NCBI RefSeq assembly: GCF_011089885.1
Contig: NZ_JAANBD010000015.1
Coordinates: 1-64,000, forward strand
DNA length: 64,000 nucleotides
Direction: 5' to 3'
Origin: Thioalkalivibrio sp. XN279
GTDB lineage: Bacteria; Pseudomonadota; Gammaproteobacteria; Steroidobacterales; XN24
In this document: positions 1 to 9,049 of the stretch, in pieces
Numbering within the stretch: position 1 is the stretch's first letter
Layout: every line of letters begins with the position of its first letter
Notes under the pieces: model-generated
The model's input: only the letters and a program-made list of their open reading frames with translations
What the model was told of the DNA's origin: nothing
Databases searched by the model: none
Made by a program: the position numbers and the translations under genes

Positions 1-195
1 CGCCGCCGCCGCAACCTCGCCGGGGCCTTCGTCGCCGGCCAGGGCGCCGGCGGGCTGCGCCTCGCGATCGTGGATGACGTCTTCACCACCGGGTCCACGG
101 CCGAGGGCCTGGCGCATGCGTTGCTCGACGCCGGCGCCGGCGGGATCGAGGTATGGACCGTGGCGCGCGGGGGCACCGCTCAGGCGGGCGCGTAG
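1..195 (+). CDS. comF: ComF family phosphoribosyltransferase, C-terminal part
   Basis: Frame 1 is open from the first base to a TAG at 193-195, so the 5' part lies outside the window. The 64 visible residues contain [10 protein letters not shown], the PRPP-binding loop of type I phosphoribosyltransferases, followed by the short C-terminal helix and strand of ComF/GntX proteins. Family members are about 230-250 residues and are linked to DNA uptake or phosphonate-related metabolism; the exact reaction is not established. The gene overlaps the 3' end of the convergent ubiA by 16 bp. ComF next to ubiquinone or biotin genes is common in gammaproteobacteria. Family assignment is good; the symbol follows the family name. 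Confidence 0.85.
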   Translation, partial: RRRRNLAGAFVAGQGAGGLRLAIVDDVFTTGSTAEGLAHALLDAGAGGIEVWTVARGGTAQAGA

Positions 196-1082
196 ATGTA
201 ATGCAGCAGGATGCCGACGAAGACCACCATGCCGTAGTGGTGGTTGTTGAGGAAGGCGCGGAAACAGAGCTCGGGACGGCGGTCGCGGATGAGGCGCTGT
301 TGCCACAGCGACAGCGCCGCGGCGATGGCCAGCGCGCCCAGGTACCAGGCGCCGAGGCCGGCCTGGCGACCGATCAGCCACAAGGCCAGCAACAGGAGCA
401 GCTGCAGCACGCCGATGAGCAGCCGGTCCGCGGCGCCGAACAGGATGGCGGTGGAGCGCACGCCGAGCTTGAGGTCGTCCTCGCGGTCCACCATGGCGTA
501 CATGGTGTCGTACACCACGGCCCAGATGACGACGGCGATGAACATCAGCCAGGCGAGCTGCGGGACGGTACCGGTCTGTGCGGCAAAGGCCATCGGCACC
601 GACCAGCCGAAGGAGGCGCCCAGCCAGATCTGCGGCAGGTGGGTGAAACGCTTGAGGAAGGGGTAGGCCACCGTGAGCACGGCCCCGGCCAGTGCCAGCA
701 GCACGGTGAGCCGGTTCAGCGTCAGCACCAGGCCGAAGGCCACGGCGCCGAGCGCCGCCGCGAGCAACAGCGCTTCCAGCGGGGAGACCGCGCCGCGCGC
801 CAGCGGACGATCGCGCGTGCGCTCGACATGGGGGTCGATGCCGCGGTCCGCGAAGTCGTTCATGACGCAGCCCGCCGAGCGCATCAGCACGACGCCGGCG
901 ACAAACACCAGCAGCACGTGCGGGTCGGGGCGCCCCTGGCCGGCGATCCACAGCGCCCACAGCGTCGGCCACAGCAGCAGCAGCGTGCCGATGGGCCGAT
1001 CCAGCCGCATCAGCAGGGCATATTCCCGCAGCTGCGAGCCGAGGCGGCGCGGCAGGGCGCCCTGGCCTAGCGGTTCCTGCAT
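180..1082 (-). CDS. ubiA: 4-hydroxybenzoate octaprenyltransferase UbiA
   Basis: A 300-residue integral membrane prenyltransferase that attaches the polyprenyl tail to 4-hydroxybenzoate, the second committed step of ubiquinone synthesis. Both Asp-rich diphosphate/Mg sites are present: NDFADRGID around residue 75 and YAMVDREDD around residue 195. They are separated by several hydrophobic helices. The frame stays open upstream to 1253, but the ATG at 1080-1082 starts a protein of family length beginning MQEPLGQ, with the usual [20 protein letters not shown] first helix. It overlaps the ubiC stop by 16 bp, so the two genes form a ubiC-ubiA operon, presumably translationally coupled. The chorismate lyase partner upstream makes the assignment secure. 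Confidence 0.96.
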   Translation of the reverse strand: MQEPLGQGALPRRLGSQLREYALLMRLDRPIGTLLLLWPTLWALWIAGQGRPDPHVLLVFVAGVVLMRSAGCVMNDFADRGIDPHVERTRDRPLARGAVSPLEALLLAAALGAVAFGLVLTLNRLTVLLALAGAVLTVAYPFLKRFTHLPQIWLGASFGWSVPMAFAAQTGTVPQLAWLMFIAVVIWAVVYDTMYAMVDREDDLKLGVRSTAILFGAADRLLIGVLQLLLLLALWLIGRQAGLGAWYLGALAIAAALSLWQQRLIRDRRPELCFRAFLNNHHYGMVVFVGILLHYIYAPA

Positions 1083-1648
1083 CGGGTCAGGCCGGGGAGG
1101 AAGATCTCGTAGATCAGCAGCGGCCCGGCCGCCAGGCTGAAGCGTGAGCGCCGCGCCCAGATGGACGCCGGGCGGATGTCGCTGTCCTGCAGCGCCGGCA
1201 TGAACAGCGGGTGGTTCGGGCTGACGCGCGCGAACTCGAACGCCGAGCGGCAAATGCCGTCGCGCTCCAGCAGCGCGTCCCCCAGGGGGCGGTCACCCAG
1301 GGCCTCGAGCCACGGCGTGCCGGCCAGCGTCGCCGACGGTATCAGCGTGGTCGCGCACACGCACAGGCTCTCGCCGCAAAACATGCGCACGCGCCGCGCG
1401 CGCGCTGACTCTCCCGCGAGCAGCCCGCGCGCGTCCTCAGGTATGGGCTCGCCGGCCTCGCCCAAGAGCTCGAGGCGGAATCCCTGCGGGCAGGCGGCAC
1501 GCAGGCGCGAGGTCAGGGATCCCGGGTCGCGCATCCAGTCGCGCAGCCCGGCGTCCTCCGGCAGGGCCCCGCGAGCGCGCGCCGGCAGCCAGGCCAGGGG
1601 CTCGGCGAGGTTGTCGGGCCGCGCGGTAACAGGACTCTCGCTGCTCAT
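1067..1648 (-). CDS. ubiC: Chorismate lyase UbiC
   Basis: A 193-residue cytoplasmic enzyme that removes pyruvate from chorismate to give 4-hydroxybenzoate, the substrate of UbiA encoded just downstream. The C-terminal block [11 protein letters not shown]...[10 protein letters not shown] matches the UbiC signature; the Glu in YEIFLP corresponds to the catalytic Glu of the E. coli enzyme. The protein is about 28 residues longer than E. coli UbiC because of an N-terminal extension. The start is the ATG at 1646-1648. A TATAAT box 30 bp upstream (minus strand) probably drives the ubiCA pair. Confidence 0.95.
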   Translation of the reverse strand: MSSESPVTARPDNLAEPLAWLPARARGALPEDAGLRDWMRDPGSLTSRLRAACPQGFRLELLGEAGEPIPEDARGLLAGESARARRVRMFCGESLCVCATTLIPSATLAGTPWLEALGDRPLGDALLERDGICRSAFEFARVSPNHPLFMPALQDSDIRPASIWARRSRFSLAAGPLLIYEIFLPGLTRCRNR

Positions 1649-1678
1649 GGGGCGGGGTGTCGCAGGGAACGGAAGAAC

Positions 1679-1706
1679 ATTATAGATGCCTTCTGCGATT
1701 CGTCAG
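1679..1706 (-). promoter_or_regulatory. Predicted sigma-70 promoter of ubiCA
   Basis: On the minus strand CTGACG (1706-1701) is followed after 16 bp by a perfect TATAAT (1684-1679). It lies upstream of the ubiC ATG and overlaps the recG stop codon. Transcription would start near 1672. This is a match by eye only. Confidence 0.55.
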
Positions 1707-3772
1707 ACCTGGCCGTAACGCGTGGCCGCGCCGATCCACCTTCGCTCCAGGCCGGCCACCGTTTCCGGGTGGCGCTGCAACAGGGCGTCCGCGAGCTCTC
1801 GCACCTGGGGCATGAGCGCGGCGTCGCGCGCCAGGTCGGCCACCTTGAGCGCCAGCAGCCCGGTCTGGCGCACGCCGAGCACTTCGCCGGGCCCGCGCAA
1901 CTCGAGGTCGGTGCGGGCGATGCGGAAGCCGTCGTTGGTCTCGCGCATCGCCGCCAGGCGCGTGGTCGCGGCGGGCGACAGCGGGGGCTTGTAGAGCAGC
2001 ACGCAGGAGGAGTCGTCCGAGCCCCGGCCGACGCGGCCGCGCAACTGGTGCAGCTGGGCCAGCCCCATGCGCTCCGCGTTCTCGATGATCATCAGGCTGG
2101 CGCGCGGCACGTCGACGCCGACCTCGATCACGGTGGTGGCCACGAGCAGCTGGATCTCGCCGGCCTTGAAGGCGCGCATGACCTGCTCCTTACCCGCCGG
2201 CTTCATGCGGCCATGCACCAGCCCGATGGCCAGCTCGGGCAGCGTCTCCGCGAGCAGCGTCGCCGTGTCCTCCGCCGCCTGCGCCTGCAACTGGTCCGAC
2301 TCCTCCACCAGCGGGCAGACCCAGTACGCCTGGCGCCCGGCGGCGCACGCCTCGCGGATCCGGGTGATGACCTCGGCGCGACGGGATTCCGGCATGGCCA
2401 CCGTCCGCACCTCGCCGCGTCCCGGCGGCAACTCGTCGATCACCGAGGTGTCGAGGTCGGCGTAGGTCGCCATGGCGAGGGTGCGCGGGATGGGGGTGGC
2501 CGTCATCACCAGCTGGTGCGGGCGGCGGCCGGCGCGCGTCCCCTTGTCGGTCAGCGCCAGGCGCTGGTGCACGCCGAAGCGGTGTTGCTCGTCGATCACC
2601 GCCAGCGCCAGGCGCGCGAACTCGACGCCTTCCTGGAACAGGGCATGCGTCCCCACCGCGACGGCCGCCTCCCCCGAAGCGATGCGCGCGCAGGCGTCGC
2701 GCCGCTGTGCCGCCGGCAGCGAACCGGACAGCCAGGCCACGTCGACTCCGAGCGGTTCGAGCCAGGCGCGGAAATTGGTGTAATGCTGCTCGGCCAGCAA
2801 TTCCGTGGGCGCCATGATGGCGGCCTGCGCGCCCGAGGCGACCGCCTGCAGGGCCGCGACCGCAGCCACCACGGTCTTGCCGCTGCCGACGTCGCCCTGC
2901 ACCAGCCGCATCATGGGTTCGCGCGCCGCCAGGTCGCGGCGCACCTCCGCGACCACGCGGCGCTGGGCGCCGGTGAGCGTGAACGGCAGGCTGTCGATGA
3001 AGCGCTCGACCAGCGGCCCGCCGGGCAAAGGCCAGGCCGGCTTGCGGCGCGCCTGGTGGCGCAGCGCGCGCATCGCCAGCTGGTGCGCCAGCAGCTCCTC
3101 CAGCGCGAGTCGCCGTCGCGCCGGGTGGCTGCCGCCCTCGAGCGCGGCGAGATCCGCGTCGGGCGGCGGGTGATGCAGCAGGCGCAGGGCGTCGTCCAGC
3201 GACGGCAGGCCGCGGCCGGCCAGCGCGCCCGGCGGCAACAGCTCGGGCAGGGAATCGCCGAGCGCCCGCATGGCCATGCGCACGAGCTGGCGGAGGCGCG
3301 CCTGCGTCAGGCCCTCGGTGCCCGGGTACACCGGCGTCAGGGCCTCGTCCTCCGTGCCGCCGGGACCGTCGGCGCGCTGGTACTCCGGGTGCACGATCTC
3401 CAGTCCGCGCTGGCCCGCGCGTACCTCGCCGAAGCAGCGCAGTCGCGTGCCCCGGGCCAGCGACTCCTGCTGGCGCGCGTTGAAGTGGAAAAAGCGCAGC
3501 GTCAGCATGCCGGTGGTATCGCCGAAGGCGACCACGAGCATGGGGCGGCGCCGGCGCACGACTTCGGTCAGCAGCACCTCGCCCTCGATCACGGCGCGCT
3601 GGCCGGGGCGCAGCGCCCCGATCGGGAGCACGCGGGTGCGGTCCTCGTAACGCGCCGGCAGCAGCAGTACCAGGTCCTGCACCGTGCGGACGCCGAGCTT
3701 CTCCAGCCGGGCCGCCAGTGCGGGACCGACGCCGCTCAGCCGCGTGACCGGGTCCTCGGGCGCGACGGGCAC
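1703..3772 (-). CDS. recG: ATP-dependent DNA helicase RecG
   Basis: A 689-residue superfamily 2 DNA translocase that regresses stalled forks and processes Holliday junctions. The N-terminus has a helix-hairpin-like stretch (LSGVGPALAARLEKLGVRT) and the OB-fold wedge domain. The motor domains carry Walker A GDVGSGKT near residue 295, the DEQHRFG box (motif II) near 395, TATPIPRT (motif III) and QLRGRVGRG (motif VI). The length matches the family (about 690). It starts with GTG at 3770-3772, 16 bp after the ridA stop, so it is the last gene of a gmk/rpoZ-spoT-ridA-recG run. spoT-recG linkage is typical of enteric and related bacteria. Confidence 0.97.
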   Translation of the reverse strand: MPVAPEDPVTRLSGVGPALAARLEKLGVRTVQDLVLLLPARYEDRTRVLPIGALRPGQRAVIEGEVLLTEVVRRRRPMLVVAFGDTTGMLTLRFFHFNARQQESLARGTRLRCFGEVRAGQRGLEIVHPEYQRADGPGGTEDEALTPVYPGTEGLTQARLRQLVRMAMRALGDSLPELLPPGALAGRGLPSLDDALRLLHHPPPDADLAALEGGSHPARRRLALEELLAHQLAMRALRHQARRKPAWPLPGGPLVERFIDSLPFTLTGAQRRVVAEVRRDLAAREPMMRLVQGDVGSGKTVVAAVAALQAVASGAQAAIMAPTELLAEQHYTNFRAWLEPLGVDVAWLSGSLPAAQRRDACARIASGEAAVAVGTHALFQEGVEFARLALAVIDEQHRFGVHQRLALTDKGTRAGRRPHQLVMTATPIPRTLAMATYADLDTSVIDELPPGRGEVRTVAMPESRRAEVITRIREACAAGRQAYWVCPLVEESDQLQAQAAEDTATLLAETLPELAIGLVHGRMKPAGKEQVMRAFKAGEIQLLVATTVIEVGVDVPRASLMIIENAERMGLAQLHQLRGRVGRGSDDSSCVLLYKPPLSPAATTRLAAMRETNDGFRIARTDLELRGPGEVLGVRQTGLLALKVADLARDAALMPQVRELADALLQRHPETVAGLERRWIGAATRYGQV

Positions 3773-3788
3773 GCGGCTGGCGGGCGCC

Positions 3789-4175
3789 TCAGCGCCCCTT
3801 CACCAGCACGGCGTCGACCTCGACGCGGGCGCCCTTGGGCAAGGCGGCGACCTGGACCGTGGCGCGCGCCGGATAGGGCGGATCCAGGACTTCTTCCATG
3901 ACGCGGTTCACCACGGCGAAGTCGCCGAGATCGGTGAGGTACACCGTGAGCCGCACGGCCTCGCCGAGGCTCGAGCCCGCGGCAGCGGCCACGGCGGCGA
4001 GGTTGCTGAACACCTGCCGGACCTCGGCCTCGATGTCGCCCTCGACCAGCGTCATGGTGGCGGGATCGAGCGGGATCTGGCCCGAAAGCCACACGGTGCC
4101 GGCGCACTCGACGGCCTGGGAATAGGTCCCGATGGCGGCAGGGGCGCGGTCTGTAGCAATGGCATGGCGGGTCAT
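3789..4175 (-). CDS. ridA: RidA family enamine/imine deaminase
   Basis: A 128-residue YjgF/YER057c/UK114 protein that hydrolyses reactive enamine/imine intermediates released by PLP enzymes, forming a cytosolic homotrimer. The conserved Arg of the active site lies in YPARATVQVAALP near residue 103, and IGTYSQAV and WLSGQIPLDP form the other cleft walls. The ATG at 4173-4175 has a strong Shine-Dalgarno (GAAGGAG), which lies over the end of spoT only 10 bp away. The position between spoT and recG is common in gammaproteobacteria. Confidence 0.93.
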   Translation of the reverse strand: MTRHAIATDRAPAAIGTYSQAVECAGTVWLSGQIPLDPATMTLVEGDIEAEVRQVFSNLAAVAAAAGSSLGEAVRLTVYLTDLGDFAVVNRVMEEVLDPPYPARATVQVAALPKGARVEVDAVLVKGR

Positions 4176-4185
4176 GGCGTCTCCT

Positions 4186-6339
4186 TCAGGTGTTGGTGCG
4201 CGCCACCGACAGCACTTCCGGCATGGTGCGGATACTGCGCAGCACGCGCTCGAGCTGGTCCCGTCCGTCCACCTGCAGCAGGAAGATCAGCGACGAACTG
4301 TCGCCGTCGCGCTCCACCACCTGGACGTGCTCGATATTGGTTTCTGTCGAGGAAATGTTGGCGGCCACCGCGGCCAGCACGCCGAGCCGATTGTGCACCT
4401 CGGCGCGGATCTCCACCGGGAAGGTGCGGTTGAGCCGGCTTTCCCATTCCACGGCCACCCACTTGTCGGGCTGCTTGCGGAACTCGGCCAGGTTGCCGCA
4501 GTCCTCGCGGTGGATGACGATGCCGCGCCCTGCGCTGAGATAGCCGAAGATCGTGTCGCCGGGGATCGGGTGGCAGCAGCGGCCATAGGTCACGACCATG
4601 CCCTCGGTGCCGGCGATCACCAGCGGCGCGGCCTGGCCGGCGCCGACTTCACCGGAGTCGTCCGGCAGCAGGCGCCGCGCCACCAGTGCCGCCATGCGCT
4701 CCCCCAGCCCGATCTGCTCGTACAGCTCCTGCACGTTGTTGCAGCCGAGCAGCTCGAGCGTCGCCCGCATGCGTTCGTCCGGGACCTTGCGCACCGAGAG
4801 CTTGAACTCCCTGAGCGCGTTGTCCAGCAGCCGGCGCCCGAGTTCCGCGGCCTCGTGGTGCTGCAGGTTCTTGAGGAAACTGCGAATGGCGGTGCGCGCC
4901 TTGGCCGTGACCACGAAGTTCACCCACGCCGGGTTAGGCGAGGCGCCCCGCGCCGTGATGATCTGTACCGTCTGGCCGTTCTTCAGCGCCGTGCGCAAGG
5001 GTACCGGGCGACGGTCGATGCGCGCCGCCACGCAGCGGTTGCCCACGCCGGTGTGCACGGCGTAGGCGAAGTCCACGCAGGTCGAACCGCGCGGCAGGCG
5101 CACGATGTCGCCCTTGGGCGTGAAGACGTACACCTTGTCCGGGAACAGGTCGATCTTGACGCTCTCGAGGAACTCCTCGGAACTGCCGCCCTCCTCCATC
5201 TCCATCAGGCTCGACAGCCACTCGCGCGCCCGCACCTGCGGCTGGCCGGCCGCGGCGCTGCCGGTCTTGTACATCCAGTGGGCGGCGATGCCCGACTCGG
5301 CGACGCGGTCCATGTCCTCGGTGCGGATCTGTACTTCGCACGGCAGGCCGCCGGGGCCGAACAGCGTGGTGTGCAGCGACTGGTAACCGTTGACGCGCGG
5401 GATGGCGATGTAGTCCTTGAAGCGGCCCGGCATCGGCTTGTAGCACTTGTGCACGACGCCGAGGCTGCGATAACAGTCGTCCACCGAGTCGACGATGATG
5501 CGGATGCCGTAGACGTCGACGATCTCGCTCAGGGCGCGCCGCTTCTCGCGCATCTTGCGGTAGATGCTGTAGATGTGTTTCTCGCGGCCCGCCACGCGAC
5601 CCTCGATCTCGGCCTCGCGCAGGCTTTCCTGGAAACGCTTGCCGATCTTCTGCAGCACCTGCTTCTGGTTGCCCTGCGCCTTTTTCAGGGCGCGTTCCAG
5701 GACGCGGTAGCGATGCGGGTACATGCAGCGGAAACCGAGATCCTCCAGCTCCAGCCGGATGGCGTTCATGCCGAGGCGGTTGGCGATGGGGGCGTAGATT
5801 TCCAGTGTCTCGCGTGCGATGCGGCGCCGTTTTTCCGGCGGCATGATCCACAGCGTGCGCATGTTGTGCGTGCGGTCGGCGAGCTTCACCAGGATCACGC
5901 GCATGTCGCCGACCATGGCGAAGAGCATCTTGCGGAAGCTTTCGGCCTGCGCCTCGGCGCGGCTGCGGAACTCCACCTTGTCCAGCTTGCTGACGCCGTC
6001 GACCAGTTCGGCGACTTCGGCGCCGAACATGGCGGCGATGTCCGCCTTGGGAACCCCGGTGTCCTCGATGACGTCGTGCAGCAGCGCCGCCATCAGCGTC
6101 TGGGCGTCGAGCCTGAGCTCGGCGAGGATCGTGGCGACCGCTACGGGGTGAGAGATGTAGGGTTCGCCGGAGTAGCGCTGCTGGCCCTCGTGGGCCTTGG
6201 CGGCGAACTCGTAGGCCTGCATGACCTGCGCGACCTGGTCGGCCGGCAGGTACTTCTCCATCCTGCGGTTGAGCCGGTCGAGCCCAATGGAGCGCTTCCT
6301 CTTAGGCAGCCGGGCCAGGAAGGAAGCGGCGTAGTCCAC
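4186..6339 (-). CDS. spoT: Bifunctional (p)ppGpp synthetase/hydrolase SpoT
   Basis: A 717-residue stringent-response enzyme. The N-terminal HD hydrolase domain (HPVAVATILAEL, then ALLHDVIEDTG, residues 45-85) is intact, so it should degrade (p)ppGpp. The synthetase domain follows (YGIRIIVDSVDDCYRSLGVV, IAIPRVNGYQSLHTT, CEVQIRTEDMD, residues 240-350). A TGS domain (KVYVFTPKGDIVRLPRG, near 390) and a C-terminal ACT domain complete the long RSH architecture. The start is GTG at 6337-6339 behind a GGGAGGATC Shine-Dalgarno, 19 bp after the rpoZ stop. rpoZ-spoT pairing is conserved in gammaproteobacteria, where omega contributes to the ppGpp site on RNA polymerase. Confidence 0.97.
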   Translation of the reverse strand: MDYAASFLARLPKRKRSIGLDRLNRRMEKYLPADQVAQVMQAYEFAAKAHEGQQRYSGEPYISHPVAVATILAELRLDAQTLMAALLHDVIEDTGVPKADIAAMFGAEVAELVDGVSKLDKVEFRSRAEAQAESFRKMLFAMVGDMRVILVKLADRTHNMRTLWIMPPEKRRRIARETLEIYAPIANRLGMNAIRLELEDLGFRCMYPHRYRVLERALKKAQGNQKQVLQKIGKRFQESLREAEIEGRVAGREKHIYSIYRKMREKRRALSEIVDVYGIRIIVDSVDDCYRSLGVVHKCYKPMPGRFKDYIAIPRVNGYQSLHTTLFGPGGLPCEVQIRTEDMDRVAESGIAAHWMYKTGSAAAGQPQVRAREWLSSLMEMEEGGSSEEFLESVKIDLFPDKVYVFTPKGDIVRLPRGSTCVDFAYAVHTGVGNRCVAARIDRRPVPLRTALKNGQTVQIITARGASPNPAWVNFVVTAKARTAIRSFLKNLQHHEAAELGRRLLDNALREFKLSVRKVPDERMRATLELLGCNNVQELYEQIGLGERMAALVARRLLPDDSGEVGAGQAAPLVIAGTEGMVVTYGRCCHPIPGDTIFGYLSAGRGIVIHREDCGNLAEFRKQPDKWVAVEWESRLNRTFPVEIRAEVHNRLGVLAAVAANISSTETNIEHVQVVERDGDSSSLIFLLQVDGRDQLERVLRSIRTMPEVLSVARTNT

Positions 6340-6358
6340 GGGCGCGGATCCTCCCTCT

Positions 6359-6622
6359 TCAGTCTCCCAGTGGCGGGATGGGACGGTCGAAGGGCTCGGG
6401 CTCGCGCATCACGGCGGCCGGCTCGGGCTCGTCGAGGATGTCCTTGCCAATGACGCCGTCGGCGATTTCACGCAGCGCCACCACCGTGGCCTTGTCGTTC
6501 TCCCACTCCAGGCTGGAGGGGGCGCCATTGGCGAGCTGGCGGGCGCGCCGGGCGGCGATCAGGACGAGGTCGAACAGGTTGTCGACGTTCTGCATGCAGT
6601 CTTCAACGGTAATACGGGCCAT
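6359..6622 (-). CDS. rpoZ: RNA polymerase omega subunit
   Basis: An 87-residue subunit that helps fold beta' and forms one ppGpp-binding site. The N-terminus [20 protein letters not shown] and the following [11 protein letters not shown] are diagnostic. The C-terminal 30 residues are acidic and Pro-rich, variable as usual in the family. The frame is open much further upstream into gmk's shadow, but the ATG at 6620-6622 gives the family length. It lies between gmk and spoT on the same strand. Confidence 0.95.
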   Translation of the reverse strand: MARITVEDCMQNVDNLFDLVLIAARRARQLANGAPSSLEWENDKATVVALREIADGVIGKDILDEPEPAAVMREPEPFDRPIPPLGD

Positions 6623-6642
6623 GGCGTTCTCTGCAGTCGAGG

Positions 6643-6663
6643 AAAGCCCCGGGTCTTCGGGGC
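6643..6663 (-). terminator. Weak hairpin between gmk and rpoZ
   Basis: On the minus strand GCCCCG-AAGACC-CGGGGC (6663-6646) is followed by TTT. The 6-bp stem and short T-run suggest an attenuator or weak terminator downstream of gmk rather than a full stop. This is a reading by eye. Confidence 0.35.
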
Positions 6664-6716
6664 GAGCGGTCCATAGTAACGGAATCGGCGCCGGCGCTGC
6701 CAGTACGGGCGCGCGG

Positions 6717-7343
6717 TCAGTCCAGCAGGGCGGCGATGACCGGCGCGAGCTCCGGGCGCCGGGCCCGGCTGGCTGCCCCGCGTCCTTGCACGATGTCGGC
6801 GAGGGCGTCCAGCGCGCGGCCAAAATCGTCGTTGACCACCACGTAGTCGAACTCGTCCCAGTGCGACATGTCGGCGGCCGCATCGGCGAGGCGGCGGCGG
6901 ATCACCGCCTCCGTGTCCGTACCGCGGCCGCGCAGGCGGCGCTCCAGCTCGGCGCGCGAGGGCGGCAGGATGAATATGCCCGCCGACTCCGGCATCTGCG
7001 CCCGGACCTGCCGCGCGCCCTGCCAGTCGATCTCCAGCACCACGCCGTAGCCGTCGGCCAGCAACGCCTCGACCTGGCCCCGCGCCGTGCCGTAGCAGTT
7101 GTCGAACACCTGCGCATGCTCCAGGAAAGCGCCCTCGTCGAGCATGCGCGCGAAGGTCTCGCGGCTGACGAAGTGGTAATGCTGGCCGTCCTGCTCGTCC
7201 GCACGGCGGGGCCGCGTGGTGTAGGAGACCGAGAAACGCAGCTCGGGCTGGCGCTCCATCAGCGCGCGCACCAGCGAGGTCTTGCCGGCGCCCGAGGGCG
7301 CGGCGATGACGAAGAGGCGGTTTTCGGCCGCCTCATTCGACAT
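6717..7343 (-). CDS. gmk: Guanylate kinase
   Basis: A 208-residue cytosolic kinase converting GMP (and dGMP) to GDP with ATP. Walker A is APSGAGKTS near residue 15. The GMP-binding segment has [20 protein letters not shown], and the lid contains [17 protein letters not shown]. The frame is open upstream, but the ATG at 7341-7343 ([12 protein letters not shown]) gives the normal family length and overlaps the yicC 3' end by 11 bp. The order yicC-gmk-rpoZ-spoT is the classical gammaproteobacterial arrangement. Confidence 0.97.
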   Translation of the reverse strand: MSNEAAENRLFVIAAPSGAGKTSLVRALMERQPELRFSVSYTTRPRRADEQDGQHYHFVSRETFARMLDEGAFLEHAQVFDNCYGTARGQVEALLADGYGVVLEIDWQGARQVRAQMPESAGIFILPPSRAELERRLRGRGTDTEAVIRRRLADAAADMSHWDEFDYVVVNDDFGRALDALADIVQGRGAASRARRPELAPVIAALLD

Positions 7344-8205
7344 TCTGTACCTGCTCCCGCATCTGCTCGATGAGCACCTTGAGCTCCACCGCGAGGCGCG
7401 TGGTGTGTGCGTCCACCGACTTGGAGCCGAGCGTGTTCGCCTCGCGGTTGAATTCCTGCATGAGGAAATCGAGCCGGCGGCCGTTGGCCTCGCCGGCGTC
7501 GCTGGACAGGATGCGCCGCACCTCGGCCACGTGCGCGGCGAGGCGATCCAGTTCCTCGTCCACGTCCATCTTGCCGAGCTGCAGCGCCAGTTCCTGTTCC
7601 AGGCGCTGCGGCTCGAACTCGACCTCGAGCCCCTCGAGCCGTTCCAGCAGGCGCGTGCGCAGGCCGTCGCGAATGTCGGGCAGCACGGCGCGCACCTCCT
7701 CTGCCAGCGCTGCGACGCCGGCGCAGCGTTCCGCCAGGGCCGCGGCCAGGTGTTCGCCTTCACGCCGGCGCGACGCGTCCAGCGCTTCCAGCGCCTCCGC
7801 GAGCGTCTGCGCTGCGAGCTCCGCCAGGGGTTCCATGTCGCGTTCCTGCTCGCGCACCACGCCGGGCCAGCGCAGGATGTCCATGGCGCCGGGGAGCGCC
7901 AGGTCGCCGTTGCGCTCGCGCACGCGCTGCGCCGCTTCCACGACGCGCGCTGCGAGCTCGAGATCGAGCGCAAGTTCGCGCCCCGTATCGGCGTGCCAGC
8001 CCAGGCGCAGGCTGGCGTCGATCTTGCCCCGCTTCAGCTGCGCGGCAACCTGCTGGCGGAAGCGCCCCTCGAGCGCCCGCAACTCCTCCGGCAAGCGCAA
8101 CCCGATTTCCAGGTAGCGATGGTTCACGGCGCGAAGCTCCCAGGCGATCGTGCCCCAGGGCGCGTCGCGCTCGATGCGGGAGAAGCCCGTCATGCTGCGG
8201 ATCAT
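7333..8205 (-). CDS. yicC: YicC family endoribonuclease
   Basis: A 290-residue protein with the YicC N-terminal signature MTGFSRIE and RAVNHRYLEIGLRLPEELR. The DUF1732-type C-terminus reads EFNREANTLGSKS...[17 protein letters not shown]. coli YicC (287 residues) is reported as an endoribonuclease acting on RNAs such as RyhB. I chose the ATG at 8203-8205 (MIRSMTGF); an alternative ATG four codons downstream would also fit. The gene overlaps gmk and is divergent from the phosphatase gene at 8297. Confidence 0.92.
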   Translation of the reverse strand: MIRSMTGFSRIERDAPWGTIAWELRAVNHRYLEIGLRLPEELRALEGRFRQQVAAQLKRGKIDASLRLGWHADTGRELALDLELAARVVEAAQRVRERNGDLALPGAMDILRWPGVVREQERDMEPLAELAAQTLAEALEALDASRRREGEHLAAALAERCAGVAALAEEVRAVLPDIRDGLRTRLLERLEGLEVEFEPQRLEQELALQLGKMDVDEELDRLAAHVAEVRRILSSDAGEANGRRLDFLMQEFNREANTLGSKSVDAHTTRLAVELKVLIEQMREQVQNVE

Positions 8206-8296
8206 GGCTGCATATCCATGGCGCGGTGAGCGTATACTGGCCGGCCTCGCGCCCCAGTGAGCGGGCGCGTAGTCTAGCAGAAGGCCGGGGAAGGAT

Positions 8297-9037
8297 TTGC
8301 GCTTCGAAACAGCCGAGATCAGTCTGCTCGGCGACCGCGAGGATAACCAGGATCGCGTCGCCATCCATGCTGGCGCGGGGGGTCTGCTCATGGTCGTCGC
8401 GGATGGCATGGGCGGGCACTCGGGCGGGGCCCTGGCCGCAGCGACCGCGGTGGACTCGCTGCGCGACAGCTACGCTGCGGCGGAGCCGGCTTTCGATGCG
8501 GCGAAATTCCTGCACGCGGCCATCGTGCGGGCGCACGACGCGGTGGTGGCCGTCGGCGAGGAGGTGGGCATCGGCAGCCGGCCACGCACCACCTGCGCCG
8601 TTTGCGTGGTATGCGACGGCGTCGCGACCTGGGCGCACGTCGGTGACACGCGGGTCTATTTTGCCCGCGACGGCGCGCTGGTGACCCGTACCCGCGACCA
8701 CACGGCCATCGAGGCGCTGTTGCAGGACGGCCTGATCAGCGAAGACGAGATCCCCGGCCACCCCATGCGGCACTACGTCGAGTTCTGCCTCGGCGGCGCG
8801 CCCGAACGGCCGTTGATCACCCTTTCCGAGCCGGTGGCGCTGGTTCCCGGCGACTTGTTGCTGCTGTGTTCGGACGGCCTGTGGTCGGGCGCGGGTGATG
8901 CCATGCTCGCCGCAGGCCCGCAACAGGGCACGAGCCTCGCCGACTGGCTGTCGCGCACGGCGGGCCGGGCCGTGCGCGCCTGCACACCCTACAGCGACAA
9001 CACCACGGCAGCCGCCCTGCGCGCGCTGGCGGATTAA
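8297..9037 (+). CDS. PP2C family protein serine/threonine phosphatase
   Basis: A 246-residue soluble phosphatase with the bacterial PP2C metal-binding motifs in order: GDREDNQDR (residue 12), VVADGMGGHSGG (33), THVGDTRVYF-like AHVGDTRVYFARDG (113), LCSDGLWSG (193) and SDNTTAAAL near the C-terminus. The Asp residues that hold the two Mn/Mg ions are all present. No membrane segment or second domain is seen, and no partner kinase gene is nearby. The start is TTG at 8297-8299, preceded by GGGGAAGG, because no suitable ATG lies upstream. It is divergent from yicC and 12 bp ahead of rph. This place between yicC and rph is seen in several gammaproteobacteria; the substrate is unknown. Confidence 0.9.
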   Translation: MRFETAEISLLGDREDNQDRVAIHAGAGGLLMVVADGMGGHSGGALAAATAVDSLRDSYAAAEPAFDAAKFLHAAIVRAHDAVVAVGEEVGIGSRPRTTCAVCVVCDGVATWAHVGDTRVYFARDGALVTRTRDHTAIEALLQDGLISEDEIPGHPMRHYVEFCLGGAPERPLITLSEPVALVPGDLLLLCSDGLWSGAGDAMLAAGPQQGTSLADWLSRTAGRAVRACTPYSDNTTAAALRALAD

Positions 9038-9049
9038 AGGATCGACGCC

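Noticed and set aside
1769-3901. A 710-codon open frame opposite recG
   Set aside because: Composition typical of antisense frames; recG motifs are complete on the other strand.
4132-6453. A 773-codon open frame opposite spoT
   Set aside because: No recognisable motif; it is antisense to intact HD, synthetase, TGS and ACT domains.
6717-7973. A long frame fusing gmk to an upstream 200-residue extension
   Set aside because: The extension is Arg/Ser/Trp-rich shadow of yicC; gmk has its own ATG and normal length.
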